NCBI GenBank assembly: GCA_033964015.1
Contig: JAWWUD010000061.1
Coordinates: forward strand, 551,001-615,000
DNA from: Scolanthus callimorphus
Taxonomy: Eukaryota; Cnidaria; Anthozoa; Actiniaria; Edwardsiidae
Direction: 5' to 3'
Length of the DNA stretch: 64,000 nt
Part shown: positions 22,168-32,744 of the stretch, one piece after another
Numbering within the stretch: the first letter of the stretch is position 1
Layout: every line of letters begins with the position of its first letter
Position numbers and translations under genes: made by a program
Notes under the pieces: model-generated
Seen by the model: the letters and a program-made list of their open reading frames with translations, nothing else
The model's database searches: none
What the model was told of the DNA's origin: nothing

Positions 22168-22688
22168 ATACCACGCAGATTTCAGCCGTATTGAAAGCAG
22201 ATCGTTACACTCGTCCTTATTTTCAAGGTGTGTTTGCCTCGGATCGACTACCAGCAAAAGTACGCTATCCCACCGCCCTTGTGATGAATGTGGATACACA
22301 TGATCAACCAGGGAGTCACTGGTGTGCCATGTTTCTTACCAAAGACAAAGTTGGAACCTTTTTTGACTCGTACGGACAAGAACCCCAAGACTACACAAAG
22401 CTATTTCAAGACTTTTTAGACAGAAACTGTAAAGAATGGACTTACAATTCCAAGTGCCTTCAAAGTCTAGACTCCAACGTGTGTGGACATTACGCCCTGT
22501 ATTTTTTATTACTTCGCAGTCGTAATGTTTCAATGTCCAATATTGTAAGACGATTTTCGTCTAATACTAGAATGAATGATCGCTATGTATATTATTTTAT
22601 CACGAGGCACTATGCTTATGTAAAAATAAACAACAAAAGCAATATTAATCTCTTTATTTGTATCTTAAAATCAGTGTTTCACATTTAA
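22164..22688 (+). CDS. PRO: Adenain-like cysteine protease (C5/Ulp1 fold)
   Basis: The ATG at 22164 overlaps the capsid TGA as ATGA. The frame is intact for 174 residues. The catalytic set is visible: His in GSHWCAMF (~residue 53), Asp in FFDSYG (~70) and Cys in NVCGHYALYF (~110). In relatives this enzyme matures capsid precursors. The last ~25 codons are AT-rich (KINNKSNINLF) and run through AATAAA at 22625-22630, so the natural stop may have been lost and the frame extended. The stop TAA (22686-22688) overlaps the stop of the opposing gene. Confidence 0.88.
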   Translation: MNTTQISAVLKADRYTRPYFQGVFASDRLPAKVRYPTALVMNVDTHDQPGSHWCAMFLTKDKVGTFFDSYGQEPQDYTKLFQDFLDRNCKEWTYNSKCLQSLDSNVCGHYALYFLLLRSRNVSMSNIVRRFSSNTRMNDRYVYYFITRHYAYVKINNKSNINLFICILKSVFHI

Positions 22689-22690
22689 GG
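22623..22690. terminator. Shared tail-to-tail 3' end with poly(A) signals on both strands
   Basis: AATAAA lies on + at 22625-22630 and on - at 22653-22658 (TTTATT). The two convergent genes end in overlapping stop codons within TTTAA (22685-22688). Each transcript would terminate inside its neighbour's last codons. Confidence 0.5.
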
Positions 22691-23413
22691 GTTAAAGTTC
22701 AACCAGCGTCGACGGGACTGTTTTCTAGTCTTTCTGGTGTTGTCCCGTATTGGTCCTGAGGAGGGGTGTGTGTCGGGGAGGGTAAACGCCGGAGTCACTG
22801 GATTGGACTTGAAATCTCTGACCACCATTCTTCGGGCTTGATTTCGCACCAAATCCTCTGGTGTGTTCATTTGGGCCAGACCTTGTGCAAACGTTTTCCA
22901 TCCTACAGGGTCAAATCCTTTTCGCGGCTTCAAAAAGTCACTCACGAGGTCGACCACGTGAGAACCGGACAGCGGTTGGTCTTGGAAAATCAGTTGACCT
23001 TGATCATCCCATTTCATGATCCCTGGGTTTTCTTTGATTTTATCAATCAAAAGTTTCCCTCGGTTCTTCAAATTTTTGGGAAGGGAACGCAGGATCTCCT
23101 TTTCAATCTTATCGTCTTCTTCACGTTCGGCGTTATCAACGGTGTGTTTTGGTGGTTCCGGTTTGGATTTCATGGTCACGGGGACAGGTTCGTCTTTTCG
23201 CTTATTGTAGTAAATCAGGTAGTTTTGAAGACTATTGACGTAATTTCGAACTTTTTCTTCATCTGTCATCTCTTCACTTTGCAAATCATGCTCCATCTTA
23301 TGATCCCAGGAAGATAATCGCTGTGTCAAAGGAGCTGTATTGATTTTTTGTTTCTGATGGAGACGCTCCAACGTCTCTTCTGGAACCAAGACCATTTTTC
23401 TAGCGTGGTTCAT
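22685..23413 (-). CDS. Conserved Polinton protein, unknown function (242 aa)
   Basis: An intact frame from ATG 23413 (MNHARKMVLVPEETLERL) to TAA 22685-22687. It is highly charged. It has a predicted helical N-terminus (EETLERLHQKQK), a Lys/Glu-rich centre and a C-terminal block GSHVVDLVSDFLKPRK with PVGWKTFAQGL. It ends in a basic tail (TRKTRKQSRRR). I recognise the LVPEETLERL and VDLVxDxLK pattern from metazoan Polintons, where it has no assigned role. Its start overlaps the stop of the upstream gene as ATGA, suggesting co-expression. A structural or core role is only plausible. Confidence 0.7.
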   Translation of the reverse strand: MNHARKMVLVPEETLERLHQKQKINTAPLTQRLSSWDHKMEHDLQSEEMTDEEKVRNYVNSLQNYLIYYNKRKDEPVPVTMKSKPEPPKHTVDNAEREEDDKIEKEILRSLPKNLKNRGKLLIDKIKENPGIMKWDDQGQLIFQDQPLSGSHVVDLVSDFLKPRKGFDPVGWKTFAQGLAQMNTPEDLVRNQARRMVVRDFKSNPVTPAFTLPDTHPSSGPIRDNTRKTRKQSRRRWLNFNP

Positions 23414-23736
23414 AGTAAGAACTGTTCTAGCACCTTAAGGACAGGGGGTAACAAAAATCCAAGAAAATTCCCTCCGTGTTGCACCAGAATCCTGCGTTTT
23501 CTATCCAAAGGGAGTTCGTTGTTGACCAGTTTTAATAAATGAGTATCGTGTTTCAGAATCTTATCCTTCTCTTTTGCATTCAAAGGTACAGTGGCTTGAA
23601 GTATGTTGAACACACACTCACAAATGCTCTTAATGAGTTGTTCGTCCGCTTCTTTCAGTATGGCTTTAGTCAAGGCGGGGTGGCTTGAGGCGAGTACTTT
23701 GAGGAGATGGAAGTTGTTTTTCACTCGGCGACTCAT
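23410..23736 (-). CDS. Conserved small helical Polinton protein
   Basis: ATG 23736 (MSRRVKNNFHLLKVLASSHP) to TGA 23410-23412, 108 residues, intact. An extra MT would require a TTG start, so I use 23736. The middle contains LIKSICECVFNILQATVPL and a Lys-rich helix. The C-terminus is hydrophobic with glycine (GGNFLGFLLPPVLKVLEQFLL). The GGFLG... tail is common in short Polinton proteins of unknown role; a membrane or capsid-internal function is a guess. A TATA box is only ~33 nt upstream, and its stop overlaps the next ATG. Confidence 0.65.
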   Translation of the reverse strand: MSRRVKNNFHLLKVLASSHPALTKAILKEADEQLIKSICECVFNILQATVPLNAKEKDKILKHDTHLLKLVNNELPLDRKRRILVQHGGNFLGFLLPPVLKVLEQFLL

Positions 23737-23768
23737 GGTCAAATGACTGAAGGACGTTGGCGTTGGCC

Positions 23769-23776
23769 TATTTATA
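23769..23776 (-). promoter_or_regulatory. TATA box for the small helical protein pair
   Basis: TATAAATA on the - strand, ~33 nt before the ATG at 23736. It would serve both overlapping genes. Confidence 0.6.
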
Positions 23777-24411
23777 CCTTTTTCGTATAGGCGTACTGAT
23801 TTTCTCCTGGGAGTATGTTGGTCCTAAGACGATACCTCTTTAGACAGTCATTCTTGAGGTCGCATAAAAGATACCCATAAGGCTTAGAAGTCGCATCTTC
23901 GAACGCCTCTTGCATGTATTTCACGTGACCCGGGAAGATTTGCCGTGCTAAGTGATTCACTTGGGAACCATCTCTTGGGTTTTTAAACAGAACGATATAA
24001 TGAGCATCCAGACTAGCATTTCGCATTTCTTTTCCTTGGATAAAGACATTTTGCACTACAAAAAAAGCAAGATAGGTTTTTATGGTGACAAGAACGATAG
24101 AAAATCTCACTGAGTCGACGATCGGATGCCAAATGCATCATATCATCTATGACAACACAATTACGGATGTTAGGATCCAGCTGAGATTCCAAATCCGACG
24201 GAAGTCCCTCTACAAAGTTTATGTTAGGTATGGTCTGTTGCATCTCGTCGTAAGTGGGCTGATAGATTCCATAACACCATAGGATGTTTTCGGGGGCTCC
24301 ATTAATCACGTGTTCTCCCTTCTCCAAAATGTGTCTCAATAGTTGGGTCTTGCCAGATCCAGAAGGGCCGACAACGATCGCGCTAAAGGGATGTTTTAGT
24401 CTAGTGTCCAT
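23772..24411 (-). pseudogene. ATPase: A32-like DNA-packaging ATPase (one frameshift)
   Basis: ATG 24411 opens with HPFSAIVVGPSGSGKTQLL, a Walker A P-loop at residues ~8-22. Walker B follows as NCVVIDDMMHLASD (residues ~90-100). A frameshift lies near 24060-24110. The C-terminal part reads FFVVQNVFIQGKEMRN and FKNPRDGSQVNHLARQ, the sensor and arginine region seen in FtsK/HerA-like viral ATPases. Length is normal at ~210 codons. It packages DNA into capsids in related viruses. It has its own TATA box 35 nt upstream. Confidence 0.9.
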
Positions 24412-24444
24412 GGTAGGAAATGATCAGGTCAATGGTAAGGTGTC

Positions 24445-24645
24445 CTATTTATAGCTTGGGATCACCCAGCGAGGCTTAGATTGATAATCATGAATAAGAA
24501 CTACGGGCTGTAACTTGGCTTGTTGCAAATATGGTTTGCGTTCCTTGCTTGGTAAATTATGAGTCTGAGCTAAATTATTGGAAAGTTTGACTAAAAATCT
24601 CGAACCACATCCCTCAGGACAGTCTCGACAGATTCTCCGAACCAT
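24445..24645 (-). CDS. Small zinc-finger-like Polinton protein
   Basis: ATG 24645 (MVRRICRDCPEGCGSRF) to a stop at 24445-24447, 66 residues, intact. An upstream extension would need TTG. Residues 6-30 hold Cys-x2-Cys-x3-Cys followed by a spaced His in LSNNLAQTHNLPSKERKPYL, resembling a C2H2/C2HC finger. I recognise this CxxC...LSxHL...H-x-L-xxxER pattern as recurrent beside Polinton ATPases; its role is unknown. TATA box 54 nt upstream. Confidence 0.6.
   Translation of the reverse strand: MVRRICRDCPEGCGSRFLVKLSNNLAQTHNLPSKERKPYLQQAKLQPVVLIHDYQSKPRWVIPSYK
24446..24453 (-). promoter_or_regulatory. TATA box for the ATPase
   Basis: TATAAATA on the - strand, 35 nt before the ATPase ATG (24411). 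Confidence 0.6.
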
Positions 24646-24698
24646 GTTACCGCTACCAAAATAAACTGGGACTGAATCAAAACCCAACCCTACACCGC

Positions 24699-24706
24699 TA
24701 TTTATA
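24699..24706 (-). promoter_or_regulatory. TATA box for the small zinc-finger gene
   Basis: TATAAATA on the - strand, 54 nt before ATG 24645. Confidence 0.55.
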
Positions 24707-24709
24707 GAA

Positions 24710-27213
24710 TCAAAGCACCGCTACGGTGAACTCGTGCGATAACCGTGAACTAAAGCGATAACCGTTGCTCTTTTCTTTGGCAACCTGCAAAGCAGTTTGA
24801 ATTTTATTTAACTGATTTTCTGATTATTTTGCATTCACTGTCCTGGATTAGGTTTGCTTAAATGCAAAAAGTTCCAAACAAATGCAAGTGTTGGTGCCGA
24901 AGGTTACATCAGGGCACAGAAGGGGTACAATGGGTGTTGGAAAAAAAAGATTTGAGTGGCTAGGGTTGGGTGCAACAGTCCCTAAAACAATAGAAAATAC
25001 GAATGGGATTTAAATTTCCAACAAATAAACTGGGATTTTCAATAAATAGGACAAAGATTCTGAGACGTTTTTGACTGGAAAAATAGATTGAGAACCCACC
25101 TACCATTCCACCACAACCAGTGAAGCATGGGATGAACAACATGGGGACCTTTTAGATATTTAGGTGTTAAAATCCTCAATGATAGCTTTGACCAGCCAAT
25201 TATTTTCATGTATTAGTCAATTGGAAATTTAATGAGAAAGCAGGCAATGTGTCATAGTTGCTGGATATTAAATTGCATATCACACCTACCCACCATGAAA
25301 ACCTAATGTTATGAAAATTAGGTGACACCAGGTCAGGCAAAATCATCTAAGCTTTTTGATCACTGCATTTGATGATTCGAAGCACATCCAAGATCCTTGT
25401 CTTGATCTTTGCTTATGGAGGATGTGCCTTACCTGACATCATCATGAGCCTAATTAGCATAAATCTATTGCTTGAAAAAAAGCAAAGACAGAATCAGTGG
25501 TGTCTTTTAGTTTAATGCCCAGAATACTGCAAATTCACTGGTGATATGGACTTTAAGAGCTAGTGGTGGTGCAAGATGGGGCAGTCCAATTAACCCCCAC
25601 CCCCATTAAGGACATCTTTGTTTTCAAAAATTCCTCTACCCATGTGGAGTTTTCAGGTTTCTGCACAACCCTTATAAGTTATAAAAATCTGAAGCAACCC
25701 CAGACGAAAAAAATACCAATGTGGAAAATATAGAGCAAAATTCACTGTGTGAATCCCATTGCAAAGTGATTACACCAATTCTGAATAAAACAAAGAAATT
25801 TTGAATTACTCACGACAGTCATCTGAAATCTGCTCTATATATTCTGTGGAAATTCTAGTGTAAAGTAACCTTAAGGCCCTGCTGACACAAAAGATCCCTG
25901 TGGGTACATTCCAGCATGGATTTTAATGGAGCAGCCTATGTCTTAGGCAGTTTTCATAGCATGAGGTACATTGTATGACAAAAAAAATTACCAAGATCTT
26001 TCAACAAAAACTTGCCTTCATTTGTTGTATTCCATACTTGTTGTTATCCAAAATGGCGAATCAGAAGAATGCTTTTGCACTTTTGTCACCTCTCACCATT
26101 AATTGCTCACATGAGCGTGGAATTACAGTATGAAATGGTGACGTTTTCAGAAAAATATTCCAGCACTTTAAATCATATCAAAAGGTTACTAGTACTAGTA
26201 TATCTGGCGAGGGTCTTGCCTTTTTTCCCAAGTTTTATGAGCCCTTTTCGAGTTCGAGAGTGGAATCGAATCCAGTTGTTTTCTCTCGTAACCGAACTAC
26301 ACTTTACGACGGTGCTACGAGATTGAGTCGGTAAAAAGAACACTATAATTCACGCTGGAAAAGGGTTCTTAAACCCCAGTAAAAGATAATCGCCAGATAA
26401 ACAAGGACCAATTACCTTTTACAATTATTTGAAGTGCTGCAATATGTTTGCTAAAAAGTGACCATTTCATTGCGTCCATTGCGGTATTTCTCTCGCAACA
26501 TTGTTCCCAGGGTCTTCCGGCACACAGGTAGCCCAGATTAAGCTGCACTTGTAAATAAGTCTTGTGAAATGTTGAAATGCTACTGTTTACTTGTTGCTTT
26601 TATTTCCACTGTCAAAACGAATCTTCTGGAAAGTTTTGACGTCTATTTACAAGTAACTAAAGAAATTATAAAGGAAAACAGCTGAGCAAAATAGAAATTG
26701 CGAGGCTTCTATTTATCCTACTGCCCTGGTTATCCACAGGTAACCCAAATTACTCTACGAATTGCAATAACTACCTTGAGAAATGTTGTTGTTTACTTTT
26801 TGCTGCTTATTTCGTCTGGTAGAAGGAATCTTGTGGAAAGTTTTGACGTTAATGTACAACGCAGAAAGACATACAGAGAAATAGCGGAGGCTTCGGATAC
26901 CCAAGTATTATCCTGCTGCCTGGGTTGAACTAACGTCAACGACAACGACACAAGAAATTCGCTCTCACCACAATAACTCGTTTTGATATGCTTTCAGCAT
27001 ATCGCACGAGTTAAAAACGGGGACAAAAGGAGACAAAAGGCGACAAACGGGACATTTAGATCATTCGTGTCTATCTTTATTTACACTTATATTGCGTAAG
27101 AGTATAATATATGTATATATATAGTTACATTACTTATAGTATAGGGTATATGTATATATAGTTACATTACTTAAATAGGTAGTAGTATATATATTTACAT
27201 AAAGTTAAATATC
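24710..27213. other. Long non-coding stretch between zinc-finger gene and PolB end
   Basis: I recognise no gene. This is longer than a usual Polinton spacer, so an old insertion is likely, but I find no clear TIR or duplication. A diverged tandem duplication of ~215 bp lies at about 26510-26720 and 26725-26935, sharing GGAAAGTTTTGACGT and GTTTACTT. A small hairpin (GATATGCTTTCAGCATATC) lies near 26980. Bases 27060-27210 are AT-rich and probably the PolB 3' region. Confidence 0.4.
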
Positions 27214-27438
27214 CTAGAGTATAATGCATGTACATATTTTTATAGTTATTAATACATAAAGTTCAATATCTAAAGGTATGGTGCTTACGCCATCCTGGAG
27301 TACTTTCCGTTTAGGATAAAAATAGGAAAATCCGTCACGTGTTTGCTGATACGTATACCTCACGTGGTTGACGACTCTGAATCCTTTATTTATACCCGAA
27401 CTAGACTGTTTGGTAAGAAGAACGTTCAAGTACTTGTC
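27214..27438 (-). pseudogene. PolB: PolB final segment (after the CACTG element)
   Basis: The frame resumes directly after the inserted element's TTT duplication with KYLNVLLTKQSSSG. It continues through FRVVNHVRYTYQQ, GFSYFYPKRKVL and DGVSTIPLDI, the usual C-terminus of Polinton polymerases. About 15 further codons then follow before the stop at 27214, so the normal stop may have been lost. Confidence 0.85.
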
Positions 27439-27441
27439 TTT

Positions 27442-28343
27442 CACTGGACGAAAAAATGGATTCACTCATGCGTAATGTAGTAGTAAATGTGAAGTGAATT
27501 CCATATTTGCTCATCTTCGCATACATTTGCGCAAATGCAATTTTCGAATTCGCATCATATTTACCATCATACAAATTTGGTGAAGACCGCTTTTACATCA
27601 GATTTGCTCGGTTTACAAAAGGGTATGCAAACACGTATATTCGCATCGACTTTGCTTAGCGGTAAATATAACTGCAACAATCGCGTTTGCTTTATGTTTG
27701 CGGAATGTTTACGTGTGCCAAAGTTCAATGTTAGACTGTGAGCAAATGTACTGCAAATACTAGCTTGCATTATCATTGCACAAAGGCAAATTTAATAGAG
27801 AATATCATGTTTTCATCCCTGTTTACATATTGTTTGCAAGGTTCATATTCAAGCGTAGTTCACGGATAACCAGTATTTATTTGCAAAATGAAATATAATC
27901 TAACGTACAATCTATCTGATCTATGGTCAATCTAAGATCCTCAAACAGTACTGCTTTGTGGCAGTCCAGTAACTTGAAGTAAACGAACGAGTTTGTGGGT
28001 TCGAGGCAAACATCGAATTCGCTTAACGTTCGCATCGAATTTGCGCGGTATGGTATATTTGATATTTGACTAGTCGAGCAAAACTGGAGCAAAGATAAAA
28101 CATATTTGCTATGAAACAAACATGCAGCGTATATGATGCAAACATACACATTCGCCTTCTCAACTAAAAGTGTAGCAAATTTATAGCAAACTTTAAACTT
28201 TACTTGACAATTGCTCAAGAACTAAACTTCATGATTGCTGCCATGTTTGCTCAAATTCACATTCGAGGCAAATATAGAGCACCAAATTCGCATCAAATTT
28301 GCTCGCACAACAAACCTGAGCAAATCCATTATTTCGTCCAGTG
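27442..28343. mobile_element. CACTG-ended non-autonomous element (CMC/EnSpm-like) in PolB
   Basis: The inverted ends CACTGGACGAAAAAATGGATT and CACTGGACGAAATAATGG (read inward) are flanked by TTT at 27439-27441 and 28344-28346. Removing 902 bp and one TTT restores an open PolB frame, so the boundaries are exact. CACTR ends with 3-bp duplications are the CACTA/EnSpm signature. The interior is non-coding and full of short words such as GCAAATTTG and CGAATTCGCAT, like subterminal repeats. Confidence 0.85.
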
Positions 28344-28346
28344 TTT

Positions 28347-28678
28347 GTCAATATCATTACATCTTTTGTTTACACCTTTGCAACTAAATTTATCGTATGC
28401 CCCAAAACAATAGTAGGTCTTACTACTTAAACTAATAATCCCCTTTCCAGACCATTCTTCTTTGAACAGACCCCGTTTGCGTTTGTCATAGGCTTTGTTC
28501 TCAGGAGTGTCGGTACGGGGAACCAATTATGCTTATCTGCTTCAAATTCATCCTTTAAATCCGGATCAACTAAAGACGCAAAACTCTCTCCAGCGATGGC
28601 GACATAGGCACTATCTGTATCTGTCTCACAATATTCAAAATTAGATCGGGCTATGTACTTATCTATAAAGTCATAGTA
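28347..28678 (-). pseudogene. PolB: PolB palm motif C and thumb segment
   Basis: On the - strand, from 28678, the frame includes YYDFIDKYIARSNFEYC and then the catalytic motif C (ETDTDSAYVAIAG). A frameshift near 28530 is followed by RTDTPENKAYDKRKRGLFK and SLSSKTYYCFG, then CKGVNKR up to the CACTG insertion. These are typical of protein-primed polymerases of Polintons. Confidence 0.88.
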
Positions 28679-29959
28679 GCGGAGCTCCAGTGCGGGCCGA
28701 AGGCCCGCGCAAGCGGAGCACTATACCTAAGGGAAAAACGTATAGTATACTATCGCATATCAAGAAAATTTCGCCAAAAGCTGTCGTTTTGCCGACGTTG
28801 CAAAACTTCCTTATTAGGAAATCCACCTTTACCTTATTTGGAAGGTCTGCAAGTACTTTTCCTCATATCTTAGCGAAAAAGTCAGGAAAATTGACCAAAA
28901 CTTGCAGATACTCGAGAAACATCCTTCTCTTGGTCGCCATTTTGTTTTTACCCCCCGCCGAGGGGCCTGAGTCACGTTTTGAACACCACAGGCAACCCGC
29001 GCGGATTTGCCATAAAAACGACAGCACTTTCTTGATATGGAGGTGATTTTTGAACGTCACGGGCATTATGGATCATTTTGATGACGTCATTGATGACGAA
29101 AGGGCACGTGACTTTGGTGCAGAGTTCCTCTTCTGGTCTTTGAAAGTTTGTCCAAGTTTGGCTTCTATTGAAGCCTCCCTTCGGGAGATATGACTTTTTT
29201 TCTTTATTTTTCTGGTATTAAACCTATAGCGTACGCCGTCCGGTGTCCGTCCGTGTACACATGGGAACCCTGTGGTACGCAAAGAAAAAATTATATCTCC
29301 TCAAGGGAACATGCTAAGACAACCATACTTGGGATATTTTGTCTATGCCACAAGGGGTGTTGTAACACGGTCACGTGATGTGACGTCATCGATGACGTCA
29401 TCAATGATTGAAAAATTAATATCTCATGAAGGGAGGACTCTAAAACAACCAAACTTTGATAGTGTAGTCTAGATCATCAGATCAGCGAAATGAAGTGGTC
29501 ACGTGATGTGACGTCATCGATGACGTCATCTATGCTTGAAAAATTAATATCTTGTGAGGGAAGACTAAAACAACCAAACTTTTGTAGTGTAGTCTAGGTC
29601 ACCAGATGAGCAAAATGAAGTGGTCAGGCGATATGACGTCATCGACGACGCCATTTATGCTTGAAAAAATATTCTCTTTATTGCACTTTTGAATCATTCC
29701 ATTTGGAGGAATTAATACCTTAATTTTTCTGAAGGAGGTTTTCATCTAACTTGACAGGATGCTTATTTTCGTCCCTGTATTTGTATTGTGTCAATGCAGC
29801 AACATACCGAAGAAAACACTGTTGTATACATATCAAGAGACATTTTTTTCTTAAAAAGCCTATAAGTATAAACCATGTACACATGGGAATCCCTTTCATT
29901 CGCACAGAAAATTTTATAACCGGGAGCTCCGCTTTTAGCCAGTGGCTAAATCTATATAT
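28679..29959. mobile_element. 1.28-kb non-autonomous repeat with TGACGTCA palindromes, in PolB
   Basis: This segment interrupts the PolB frame between LRMLQF and YYDFIDK. TA lies at 28677-28678 and 29960-29961, a possible 2-bp duplication. It begins with GCGGAGCTCC and a GC hairpin and ends GGGAGCTCCGCTTTTAGCC followed by AGTGGCTAAATCTATAT. It contains about three ~125-bp repeats (29370-29660) with GTGACGTCATCGATGACGTC. Its right ~290 bp (29670-29959) is homologous to 49330-49520. No coding signal and no clear superfamily. Confidence 0.65.
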
Positions 29960-29961
29960 TA

Positions 29962-30198
29962 AAATTGAAGCATCCTGAGCTTCGCATACTGGTAGACAAA
30001 AAAGCCAATTTGTAAAGGAAGGTTCAATTTGATGTGTCGCTTACAAGACTGAACTTCATACGTATCATTATCTATTTTATCCAGTTGTCTAAAGTAGGGC
30101 GTGTTGATCATTCTGGTGGCTTTGGCGTCCTCGCAGTAGGCTACTTCCCGATGCCGCTCCTGGTCGGTAATGGTTTTGCCGTAGCTACTGTTTCCTAC
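29962..30198 (-). pseudogene. PolB: PolB exon 5, motif B region
   Basis: After a splice acceptor (TTAACAG) the exon starts with GNSSYGKTITDQERHREVA, the motif B core of B-family polymerases. It continues YCEDAKATRMINTPYF to QYAKLRMLQF, where the 1.28-kb repeat interrupts. Confidence 0.9.
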
Positions 30199-30263
30199 CT
30201 GTTAAGAAAAAACAGTTCAGTATCTAGCGCTAAAGAGGGGGTCCTGTGGAGCGTTTTACTTAC

Positions 30264-30423
30264 CAGCTTCATGGTTTCAGCAATGATGGCCTTGTTCGGG
30301 TCGGCATCCCCGGCACGTCGAGCATTAGACACGGCATCCCCAAAAGGCTTGAAACAGGGGCTGGGGTCGTACTCCACCACCTGGTAGATCTTGGGCACTT
30401 CCAAACCATGGTCAAGGTACCAT
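30264..30423 (-). pseudogene. PolB: PolB exon 4, downstream part
   Basis: The exon resumes after the TTAA element with WYLDHGLEVPKIYQVVEY and runs to AIIAETMKL, where a GTAAGT donor starts a 65-bp intron (30199-30263). The intron joins motif B in frame. Confidence 0.88.
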
Positions 30424-30639
30424 TTAAAGTGCTACTCAAGGCAGAAACTTTCTTTATTTCATCAAAAAGTTTAATGATTAAAACTAACTTTTCCGAACAA
30501 AAAATCCTTTTTGCGTGCGACCTGAATTTCTTACCGATTTTTAAAGATTAATTTTCTTTCGTAAGCAAACCTTGCGCGTTGCATTGTGGGAAATATATGA
30601 CGTCACAACGTACTGAGGTATCGCTTTCATATAGAGTAA

Positions 30640-32100
30640 ACATGAGAGGTTTTTTGCGATGGTCGTCGAAAAAATCCCTGTAAATCAACGAATTTGCATC
30701 CCATCGCTCTGGGATCGCCAGTGGTCTATCCCATATAACTATTTAGTCGAAAGAAATCGACAAGGTGTGGAAACATTGCTATAAATGTTCTTTAGGCAAG
30801 GAGTTATCTCCATTTGGCCGCCTGTTCGAGACCTGAACTATCTCCTGCAACCAAAACAACGCAAAGGACACTGCAAGCGTACTGCACCATCTACTTTTAC
30901 TGATTTTAATTCTTATTCCATGGATTCTTCATCAGTATATATCATGAGGAAGACAAGTCGATTGTGAAGCCTCTTGTCCCAGAGAACCAAATAGATTTTG
31001 CCTTCGAACTGTACTGTGGTTGATTTCCTGTACTGATCGGATGGGAGCGTAACGCATCGAGCGATTCTTCGACTTACATAGGCATTATTACACTACTCCA
31101 AATAACAATAAAGGCGAGCAAGCTATTTTGTGTTATTTGACCTACTCATTACTGGTTTCGCGACTATTCAACGGAGGCAATTTTGCGGGTTTTGTGACGG
31201 TTTCTTTGTGACTTGGTTCGATTGTTTTTATGCAAGTCTCGACCATTACATGGACCACACCGAACACCTGAGAAGCTTTCAATATAAAGCTATATTATTC
31301 CACTACTTCGAACTTTTTACAGAATCAACTAATAACGGCAGAAAAAACTTGACCACACCATTTTAGGAGGTTTGACTTTTCAATGGCGGCAAGTTTGTGA
31401 GTTTTATGTCTTGGTTCTGCTTTATGTTTGTACGGTAAAAAGTCCAAATAATACTTGGACCTACTGATAGCGAGTAGAGAACACCACTATTTGTACACAA
31501 GGTATTAATTTTTTATCTTTGTGATCTGGTTTGTAGTTTTTTGGAACTCGTACACACAACAACTTCAACTGATATGCTAATATTGCTACTGCAATTATAC
31601 AGTTATTAAGTTATTATATTTTATCCCCTATAGCTTTTTTCCTATTTAGAAATATAATGACAATACTTTGAAAAATACAGTGTACTTCGTGCAATTGAAT
31701 AATAAATGTGAAGGTAATGTACATGTACTGGCTTATACCTGGCCTGTAGGGGTAGTCATGGCAAGAGAAAACTGGAATGAGTGTAAACAGTACCACGGCT
31801 AGCGCCTAGGTAGCGGGGACACTTGTCCCCAAGCAAAGTAAAATTGCTCGTGTCAACATGTGGGGAAAAACGGCTTTCTAGGTAAAGCCTTGGTAAACTG
31901 GGAAAAATGCAGTTTTATCTTGCTCTGACTTTCTCCTCTAAACCTACCCTGAAATATAACATTTTGTGCCCTCAATGGCCGACAATTGGTTTGAAACACA
32001 GCCATAGTTACAGGAAGGGGGAGACAAGTTTTTGCCTCTCTGAAATAAGATATGCTCAGAAAAATAGAGTCATTGTAAAAAGTAGAAAACCCAGTAAACT
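30640..32100. other. TTAA-element interior, left part, no gene recognised
   Basis: No family recognised. A modest open stretch near 30785-30967 has no hallmark. The rest is AT-rich. Confidence 0.4.
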
Positions 32101-32144
32101 GTCGTTTTACTGGAAAATATAGGCACAAGTTTTATACCCTAGCT

Positions 32145-32284
32145 TAGTCATCCTCCATTTCAAACCCTGTATAGGCATCCTCCTCCATGGCTTTTGGGAA
32201 CTCCTTCTGTATCTTTGCATAGGCACATGCTGGGAGTGGAATCCTATTGTTACCCAAGTACCCATAGACCAATCTTGTGAATTC
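32145..32284 (-). CDS. P2RX7-like domain, last exon
   Basis: After an acceptor (CATATCAG) an open exon reads EFTRLVYGYLGNNRIPLPAC, then AYAKIQKEFPKAMEEDAYTG, ending at TAA 32145-32147. This matches the end of the P2X7-type intracellular domain pattern (YRQFxRWxxGxLGxxxRxxLPxCxxxxIRxxFP...YTGF), which is abundant in cnidarian predicted proteins. The exon is intact. It belongs with the cysteine block just upstream at 32745-33012. Confidence 0.6.
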
Positions 32285-32744
32285 CTGATATGACAACAAA
32301 TGAAAGAACCTAGAAAAAATGTCACCATTCCACCCCTTTAGAAAGGAAGAGCAAAATGCTATAAGAACTCATAACTGGGAGGCTTTAGGAATCTGAGACT
32401 GACTTGTTTGCATAATCAAAACAAGGACTTTCTGCAGCATTTGTATAGATAGCTTTTCTTGGTTTGAGACTTGTAACCTTATCATATTGAAAACCACAAA
32501 GCAAATACAAAAATGCATCACTCCTATGGAATCATATCTACAACATTTGTTGTGGGAGAGGGTCTTTGTCAACCTGATATTTAACATAGGGCTTTTCATA
32601 TAGCATCTGGCTGAGACAGGATGCTTTGCATTTATTTTCACTAGAACAAGTTACTAAAATAAAATAATATACTAAAATATATTATTTTCTCTAATACAGC
32701 ATGACAGGGTGGGGTGCAGCCAGGCGAAAAGTTTTGCAATATTT

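Noticed and set aside
22766..23317. 183-residue + frame opposite the conserved 242-aa protein
   Set aside because: Shadow of a recognised - strand gene.
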